A DNA stretch of 64,000 nt from NCBI GenBank assembly GCA_973895155.1, contig OZ316894.1, positions 1,364,001-1,428,000 of the forward strand, read 5' to 3'. The position numbers and the translations under genes were made by a program. Below, one piece after another: positions 57,060-64,000 of this stretch. The notes beneath the pieces are model-generated. The model worked only from the letters and a program-made list of their open reading frames with translations, did no database searches and was not told where the DNA came from. The stretch is from Marsupella aquatica. Taxonomy: Eukaryota > Marchantiophyta. Position 1 is the stretch's first letter, and each line of letters opens with the position of its first letter.

Positions 57060-58100
57060 TTTTTTTCCTATTTTTAAGGGGAAATTAGTGAAATCCCACA
57101 GAAAGGGATATAATATGATGATCCTCGAACATGCTTGGTTTTTGGTCTTGTAGTGAGCTGTAAGTGGAAAAAAATAAGAGAATAGAACTAGAATAGATAT
57201 TATTAAGTGTGAGTGGGATAAAATAATATAAGTAGAGCACATGCAAAGAAAAGCACAAAAAGGGGATATAACAAGAGCACATGTAAAGAAAAGCACAGAA
57301 AGGGGATATAACAGGCTCATCCTCGAACATCTTCTAGTGAGCTCATCCTCAAACATGTTGTCTTGTAGTGAGCTGTACGTGGAAAAAATAAGAGAGTAGA
57401 ACTAGAATAGATATTATTAAATACAAATGAGATAAAAGAATATAAGTAGAGCACATGCAAAGAAAAGTACATAGTGAACAATGAAAAGTACAGTCAATTT
57501 TTATGACAAGTTCTATTACACAAAGCTACTAGGATCTGTGCACTTATTAATTCAATGTGCCTTATTAATGACACTCAATTCAATAAAAAAACCACACTCT
57601 TAGGTTTGAAAGCCATGAGGGGAACTTAATACACTATGTGTTCATGTTATTTAGAATCATTTCTCTCACTCATGATAAACTTAAAACTTTGTTCAAGTGG
57701 TAGAATTTAAAGACATTGATTTCACACACATAAAATCTAAGAGATAGCAAAGTTAAAAAACTAAAAGGGTTGCCAAAATAAGTTCAAATACTCTACGATA
57801 CCAAAAATTAATTAAAAATCTATCTGATACAAAGTAGAGTTGTAAAAAGATCAACATTTTCTCTAAATTACCTGATTGAAACTAAGGCATTTAAAAAATT
57901 AAGGGGGTTAGAAGAAATTACTAGATTTGAAATAATACAAAACAAATGCCTAGACTAGGTCAAATGCATATAAAAATACATGACAAGGAACATGAATAAG
58001 ACAAGACAACCAATAGGTGTTCCCCCATATAGCAGCCTCAAACTCGACTGGAAAGGTGGATTCACCATATATAGCACCTTTAAAACTAATCACAATCAGT
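57060..58100 (+). repeat. Dispersed repeat family, copy 3
   Basis: Matches 38010-38560 in order: GAACATGCTTGGTTTTTG and GTCTTGTAGTGA, AAAAGTACAGTCAA, GTGCACTTA, AATGACACTC, ATTTCTCTCACTC, GCCAAAATAAGTTCAAA, AAAAATTAATTAAAAAT and ATACATGACA. It has its own internal tandem repeats near 57225-57370 (AAGAAAAGCACA and GGGGATATAACA). Confidence 0.7.
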
Positions 58101-58749
58101 TGAACCCACGATCCCTCAGTCTCCACTCAAGTGAGCTACCACATAGGCATGTCTCTCTGGGCTTGACACACCAAAATAATATCCCAAACAAGGTTTGTGG
58201 TTAAAATGGGTTAAAGGATGCGGGGGCTTCCTCTGGGTCTTGCTTACCAAATCCTGGTCTCTTGTAGTATGTTTACTGTTCTGATAGAAATCCGTACTCC
58301 AAGAGAAGGATAAAGGGCAAAGCATGTTAGTGGGTGTGTTACTGCAGAGAAGTGTAAATTTTAGGGGGCGTAATCTTGGGCGTTACCTTAGTGTGTTCTT
58401 CAATATCCTGAAATAATTTTTTAAAAAAATTTAGAAAGAAAACATTCTATAAATATTCAAAATTTGAGTTATATGACCTATTTAATTTTCTTTTTGTTAA
58501 GAAATACCAGTGAATCTACTCTTGTGTTGTATCTACTTTATATTACTTACTACACTGAATAAAGTTTTTGGTATTAAAGATATCCGTAAAGTGCATCCTG
58601 ACTTTCGTCCAAGAATTAGGCTAACTCAGGCTTAGACCTGCTAATTTTTCATTAGTTGTAAAGTAGGTCCTGCTTTGTAAAGCTTGATGAGTTACTGTAA
58701 ATCAACCTGAGTTAATTCTGGCACACGATAGATCCATCATGCTTGTACT

Positions 58750-58860
58750 CAGCAGCTCTGCCTTGGCCTCGACATCGCACAACAATGTGCAGCTCTACCC
58801 TTGGCCTGGACATCGCAACAACAGCAGCCTCTGCCCTTGGCCTGGACATCGCAACAAATT
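58750..58860 (+). repeat. Three tandem units at the 5' side of the Harbinger gene
   Basis: CCTTGGCCT(G/C)GACATCGCA is repeated three times at intervals of about 37-40 bp. It could encode a glutamine-rich repeat if it is part of an upstream exon. Confidence 0.6.
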
Positions 58861-58973
58861 GATCAGCGCCAAATTGATATGCGCCCTCGCCACTACGTGC
58901 GTCCTCCAGTCCTTCATCTACTCTTTGACGATGGCCACAAGAAGCCGGTGAGCTCTCCGTTTTTTCTTCAACT

Positions 58974-60220
58974 ATGGATCTCCGAGCAGTGCGCCTACCA
59001 ATGGAGATGCAGATGCCAGGGAGAATTGATATGCAACAAGTCCTTCCTCCATTTGCGCACGACGACGAGAATGAAGATTTCTGGAGAGGAGAGAATGATT
59101 GCCAAGATGATGGAGATACCTTGATGCTGTTGTTGCTTGCAATGGCTATGCAGGCTTATCTCATAATGCTCGAAACATTCCAGCCAATTGAGCTTGCTCG
59201 GGAGAATCAAGTGACTGTGAACCCAAGAAGGCCAGTAGATGACCTGCTCTCTAAACACTCTCAAACTCCACAATTGTTCAAGGACCTCACAAATTTCACT
59301 CTCGAAGAATTTGCAGAGCTTTGTGCAATCGTTTGTCCCACCATAGAACAGAATGCTAGGTCTACTGGATTATCTCATAAACTAAAAGGTCACCCTAGCA
59401 AATTGACTCTAGAACAGAGATTGCTTAGCTACGTCTTTTACATGAAGCATGACAACACAATTTATTTTGATGCTGCTCATTGGAATTGGGCAAGATCATC
59501 AGTATGTGATGATGCCATTTTTGTAGCTTCTTGTGTAAATCAAGCCTTGGCCAATGAGATCCGATGGCCTACTGCCGATGAGAGATTGGAGTTGGGGAAT
59601 GTCATCACCAACTTTCCTGGATGCATAGGATTTGTTGATGGCACCTTATGCAAAATTTGCAGGCCCTTTGACGACCCCTATCACAATAAATGGTATCAGG
59701 GGCGGAAAAAGATGTATTGCTTTAATTCCACAGTGCTAGTAGATCATAATGGACTTTTTATCTATGTTGACCCTAGCTATCCTGGTAGTTTCCATGATGT
59801 CACAATTCTGAAGGATTCTTGGGTGGACAAGAATTGGAGAACCCTGTTTGCAAATCAGGATGACTACTATGAGTATTTGCTTGGCGATCAGGGATACACC
59901 AGATGAAGAATTATGTCATGAGAGGTTTCAGGAAGGTGGAAATCCGAGCTATGGAATTGGACGAAAGCCTAGTGAAGATCTTCAACAAGATGCACTCAGG
60001 ATACAGAGTCAAGGTGGAGTGGGGAATTGGTGGTATGAAACAGAAATGGAGGCGGTTGCAGAAAAGATTTGATCTTGTGAGACCTAAGTTTGCCATCACA
60101 TTTAGGGCAGCTGCATTGCTCACCAATTTCCTGCATAGGCGAAGGAGGAACATGCGAGTAGAAATAATTGGTCCTAGGGTCAGAAGAGAAGAGAACAGGG
60201 GATGGGCTGGCGACTTTTGA
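58974..60220 (+). pseudogene. PIF/Harbinger transposase, one frameshift
   Basis: The first frame (58974-59906) carries the DDE core of Harbinger nucleases: GCIGFVDGTLCKI (first Asp), DPSYPGSFHDVTIL (second Asp) and LLGDQGYT. Immediately afterwards the sequence continues in another frame (59903-60220) with VEWGIGGMKQKWR (Glu) and the usual RAAALLTNFLHRR end. The switch at about 59900 looks like a one-base change with a few residues lost around it; an unusual intron cannot be wholly excluded but no GT-AG pair of useful size is present. The partner protein remnant lies downstream in the opposite orientation. The element is probably inactive. Confidence 0.85.
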
Positions 60221-60748
60221 AAACCATGGAAGTCCATGAGAGAGCTCTTGGGCTCAACATTTTATGTACAGCCTGCACTGTCATATGCACAGTTCAGATA
60301 AGATTGATGATGTTATCAAATTGAAAGCATGTATGTAAAGTTGTGTCTGTTTTTAGGGGATATATGCATGACTCTTCATGAATAAAATTATCAGTTGCCT
60401 TTCAAATGGTTGAGTATTGATTTTTTGCAAATATGTGGATTCATTGCTCTAGTTCCAAAAACTACAGTCAAAAAATTTGCCTTTATGATGAAATTGAAGA
60501 CCTTGGAAGACATGACAACACACGGAAGCTCAAATGCATAGATGTGTTTTATATTCACTCATGAATCATTTGTATTACATGCAATAAAATTGCTCACAAA
60601 ATGCAGTTTACTTCATCAAAATTGGCCAAGTACATAGACCTTGACATAGAGTACAAAATTGGTCGAACAACTGATGTTTGAAGTGAACTACTGATATTGG
60701 CAGAAGTGGTCAAGTACATGATCACTCTTGCCACCTCAAAAACTATAA

Positions 60749-61150
60749 CTACAAGAGTCCAAAAGCAGCTTTGCATTTTTCCTTGAACTCGTCCTCAGTG
60801 ATCAGCTCCAATGCTCGCTGCTCCTTGAGTAATGTAATGTCTGCCAACACATTTTGCTTGGCTTGAAATGCACTTCTCTCTTCTGATTCTCCAAGCTGCA
60901 GATTCGGCTTGATGAGCCAATGACTCCTGTTGCTTTGTTTTCTCATCAAGGCCCTTCTCAGAAGTAATACTTTTGAACATCCCCATCATCTCATCAAGGT
61001 TCTCTCCTGCTCACTTCAGGCTGTCCTTCTTGGTGGGAGGCTTCTTTATTGTGTCATCACCTAGATTTGTGGATGGGGTGACTGGTCGGGGTGGTGCCAC
61101 AGATCCAGAACACTTTGGATTACTCATTGCATGGCTGTTTGTGCCAGCCA
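60749..61150 (-). pseudogene. Remnant of Harbinger ORF1 (Myb-like partner) C-terminus
   Basis: Minus-strand pieces read MSNPKCSGSVAPPRP, KKPPTKKDSLK, GMFKSITSEKGLDEKTKQQ and, in another frame, FQAKQNVLADITLLKEQRAL ending EFKEKCKAAFGLL. A Lys/Glu-rich helical end of this kind is seen in the Myb/trihelix-like ORF1 of PIF/Harbinger elements. It has at least one stop and one frameshift, and its N-terminal DNA-binding part is missing. Convergent placement next to the transposase supports the pairing. Confidence 0.5.
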
Positions 61151-61215
61151 TAGCCCCTTCCTTAATTTCAAAATGTTCCTGGCCTTCCAGGAGGGGGTGT
61201 CCTTTAGCTTAAACA

Positions 61216-63394
61216 TCAGATTTGCATCTTGCAGAGTTTTTCAAATACAAAGACATTGATAGCTTCTACCACATTCCCAAGTTTGATCATGATCTCAGGA
61301 CATGCTCCCCACAAGGGATTTGCCCTTGTGCCCACTGAATTGACATTCCATTTGATGTCACAGTCAATCTTCCAATGCCCTTTTTGGTATGTCTCTTTAG
61401 ACATTAGATTCAACTAAGATCCTAAGTCTAGGAGTGCCCGAATTCCTCCTTCAGCACCAAGCAATTGCACCTCAATCTCCGGGCAAGCTCTTGCCCAATA
61501 CGGTCGGATTGTTTCCCGCAAATCCACCTCATGTAGGGCTACATTGCTATGAATACCTGAAGTTGTTTCATGGTGACTCATGGTAGCACATAATACATTT
61601 CCCTCCAAATCTTCTTCTTCTTCTTCATCTTCTAGATCATCTTCATAGTCATAGCTAAGAATCTTGGCAGTTAGTGCATGAGGTCCCTCCTTGTAAACCC
61701 TTTTTCTTCTTGCCCTATCCAAGATCTTGCCTTGTAAGTCTAAACGAAGACTTCCAAAAAGTTCTCCATTAGTGAACCCCCTAGCCTCTTGCTGCCAGAA
61801 TTTCTCGGCAATCACCTCTGGATCAACGGTTTGCTCCACCTCTCTAGTAAGCAAATAGCCTGGGCTCTTCTTAGCACCTTTCTTTGGGGTGTAGGTATCC
61901 ATTGAGCTTCCATGGGAGATTTCTTCTTGACTCTTGCTTGTGGATGCTTCAGGCTCCTCAAATCGAACTCCTTTCTCTTTGGCTTGACGTGTGAAGCGAG
62001 GTCCTGCTTTGGGTCTCTGTTGTTTTTCTCTCCTTTGGGTTTCTTCCATAGAAGTGCCTTCATACCTCCTCTTCTCTTCCACAGCGACATTCCATGCTGC
62101 TCCTACTTCCGCAGTGATAGAGTTGATCAACACAGGCACATCTTAACCAGATTTTCTCCGGATACTTTCCGCAAGTCTTTTCCTCTCAATAATATCAAGA
62201 TGTTCTATGGAAGGCAGATCCTTCTTAACTTGAAGACTGAAGACAAAAGGATCACCATACATTGTCGCAGCACTAGAAACTTTCTCTCTCATCCTTTGTT
62301 CTACAATCTGCTTCATTCCTCCTCGGTTCACATTCATTGGTATTGGCTCTCCAAAATCAACAAATGCAATCTTCCATTCCACAAACTTGACATGTCGAAA
62401 TCGCAATGCTTCTGTCAGTTCTCCACAATCCCTTCTATGATGCTCCTTGCTATCACACCACAAAGAATTTGAGTTTTTATTCAAGGCTGCTAGTGATGTT
62501 CCACCAGGGTTTTTGTTCTCCAAGGCTTGAATTGAAAGAGCAAGCTTTGCTATCATGTCTGTCAATGATGCTATGTCGCCCCCTTTTGTGATGCTGCTTT
62601 TGACTTCTTTTTCTCCTCCATCAGTAGTGCTTTCTTCTCTGACTTTTCTCAAGTCTAGAATGGGAGCTTCCGCCTCTTGATCGACCTCCCTTCTCCTCCT
62701 TTGGTTTGTCACCGGTCCTTGTGGATTGCAGCTTCTGCTTGTTCCCAAGTGACTTCATCCGCATCTGGAGCAATAACATCTAGAGCATTGTCCAACTCTA
62801 CCCTCAAAGGTATGTCAGCTTCAAAAGACCCCCTCTTCTGAGACTGATTATTGTTAGATCCTTTGAAGATAGCTGATGGTAGCGCCTATTGAATTCCCTC
62901 AATAATTCTTGAGGTCCCAACTTCTTGTTTTTCTCTTGTACCCAACCAAGGAACGTGGCTGTAGTAACTCAATCTGGATCTTCAAATGTTTTCCAATCCT
63001 CTTTGGCTCCTTCAACAATCTTGGTGATGATGTCTTTCAATTCTGATTTCACCAATGATGCAAATTCGTGAATGGCAACCTTCTCACTGATCTTGTGGAT
63101 GGCTACCTCTATCCAATACTCTTTCAACTACCGGGTTGCTCTTCTCCCGTCTAACTGCCCAAACTTTGCTAACAAAGCTTGTATATAAGCACTTGGTCAT
63201 ACGACTTGCTTCCTCCTTCTTCTGGTTCTCAGGTGCCTCTCTTCGTGCTTTGGCCTCCATCAAACTCATAAACATCTCAGTCATCTCCTCCATAGTTTCT
63301 CCTACCATTGTGTACAATTTCTCCTTTGCTTCTATTTTCTATCAAGCTTCTTCTCTCATAAATATCTTTTATCTTTGACACTAGCCTCAAGTTT
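61216..63394 (-). pseudogene. Gypsy-type gag and protease remnant
   Basis: Reading right to left on the minus strand: gag-like segments (63.3-62.8 kb, in pieces), a degenerate CCHC knuckle CDSKEHHRRDC whose first Cys is replaced by Ser (about 62445), PIPMNVNRGGM, then an aspartic-protease segment with ALLDLGS followed by a TAG and LNLMSKETYQKGHW (about 61400). Further in-frame stops occur at 62143. Reverse transcriptase, RNase H and integrase are absent. Several stops and the lost zinc ligand show it is dead. Placement next to a primer-binding-site-like sequence at 63395-63414 agrees with orientation. Confidence 0.8.
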
Positions 63395-63414
63395 CCCCAG
63401 TATGGTCGCCAACA
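63395..63414 (-). other. Primer-binding-site-like sequence of the Gypsy element
   Basis: On the minus strand GTTGGCGACCATACTGGGG directly follows a sequence ending in CA (63415), as expected where a 5' LTR meets the tRNA primer site. TGGCGAC-type sites are common in plant Gypsy elements. Confidence 0.55.
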
Positions 63415-64000
63415 TGTCTGGGGGGGAAAAATGCGGTTCTTGAGGAAGCACCGGGCCTATGGCTGCTAGTGTCAAGAGAGAACTTAAGTTAAGATCATAA
63501 TTACTATTCTAGACTGGGTAGCAGACACCACAAGGAATGGTTATGTGGATGAAAGCAAAACATCATAACCTTTTTCTCCATACCTAAGGACTATTGCCTC
63601 CTTGGTAGCTACCTTGGGTCGAGTTACAAAATAAATATCTCCCAACGAGAAAGAAACGGAGGTTCATCGGAGGGAGGTTTGTTGAGATCTATCTCAATAC
63701 AAGATAAAAATTGTGCAAGCCCAATTCTGCCCATAAACTACATAAGGATATACAATGGCTTTATTGAATTTAACACCGCAGTTGCAAATGCTTCTCCAAA
63801 GTGAAAAGTCATATGCTGACGCATTATCTCTTTTTGGAATACATGAATTCTAATAAGGAAAGGATTAGAGAGAGGAACAACAGGTACTGGTCTGGGCATT
63901 ATTGTACTATCAAATATCCCATCCAACTAATATTCATTCTAATGATAAGATATAGAATCATTCAACGAAAAGATCATTCATTTCAAACAAATACTATGCA
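63415..64000 (-). repeat. Probable 5' LTR of the Gypsy element, cut by the window edge
   Basis: Inferred from its position upstream of the primer-binding-site-like sequence. The LTR start lies beyond or near the window end and no second LTR is available for comparison, so the length is unknown. No gene is seen here. Confidence 0.4.

Larger units (their letters stand above)
54991..58738. other. Non-coding region with repeat arrays
   Basis: Contains XTH 3' flank, a T-rich tandem array (55490-55950, listed separately), an unassigned stretch at about 56610-56840 with an open plus-strand frame of no known domain, and copy 3 of the dispersed repeat (57060-58100). Confidence 0.4.

Overview
This window looks like nuclear DNA from a large, transposon-rich streptophyte genome. 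My best guess is a seed-free land plant or a charophyte alga; I cannot name the species. The reasons are a plant-type calnexin, a protein-only RNase P (PRORP), a xyloglucan endotransglucosylase/hydrolase (XTH), GT-AG introns, tRNA-derived SINEs, and telomere-like TTTAGGG heptamers inside one transposon. Nothing suggests operons, Shine-Dalgarno sites or other bacterial organisation.

Layout. From 1 to 4.4 kb lie dispersed repeats and one SINE with a perfect 12-bp target-site duplication. An intronless calnexin gene follows (5006-6553, +), then a broken LINE (about 7.55-9.9 kb) and decayed LTR fragments (10.3-12.2 kb). An unrecognised multi-exon gene (13.2-15.7 kb, +) precedes a six-exon PRORP gene (17748-21642, -) whose splicing can be rebuilt in phase. 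Two nested tandem duplications sit just upstream of PRORP. At 25.3-31.9 kb there is a Kolobok-like DNA transposon: an intact six-exon transposase (minus strand) with an embedded SAP-like segment, two small paralogous plus-strand genes each followed by the same hairpin, and a 419-bp tandem repeat beyond the transposase 5' end. From 32 to 39 kb are tRNA-derived modules, a second SINE and a dispersed repeat also present at 2 kb and 57 kb.

The outstanding object is a hAT transposon at 39018-50143 (11,126 bp) with a perfect 8-bp target-site duplication (TGAACATG). Besides an intact 968-aa transposase it carries an intact protein kinase, a second reading frame with a RING-like C-terminus broken by two in-frame TGA codons, a series of long inverted repeats between cargo and transposase, three copies of a roughly 40-bp subterminal motif at each end in mirrored orientation, and very GC-rich ends. 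I know of no described hAT element with kinase plus RING-like cargo.

The right part holds a four-exon XTH gene (53048-54990, +), repeats, a frameshifted PIF/Harbinger transposase with remnants of its partner ORF (58.97-61.15 kb), and a decayed Gypsy-type gag-protease region running off the right edge (minus strand). The host genes (calnexin, PRORP, XTH, unknown gene) are ordinary single genes. The mobile elements account for most of the rest.
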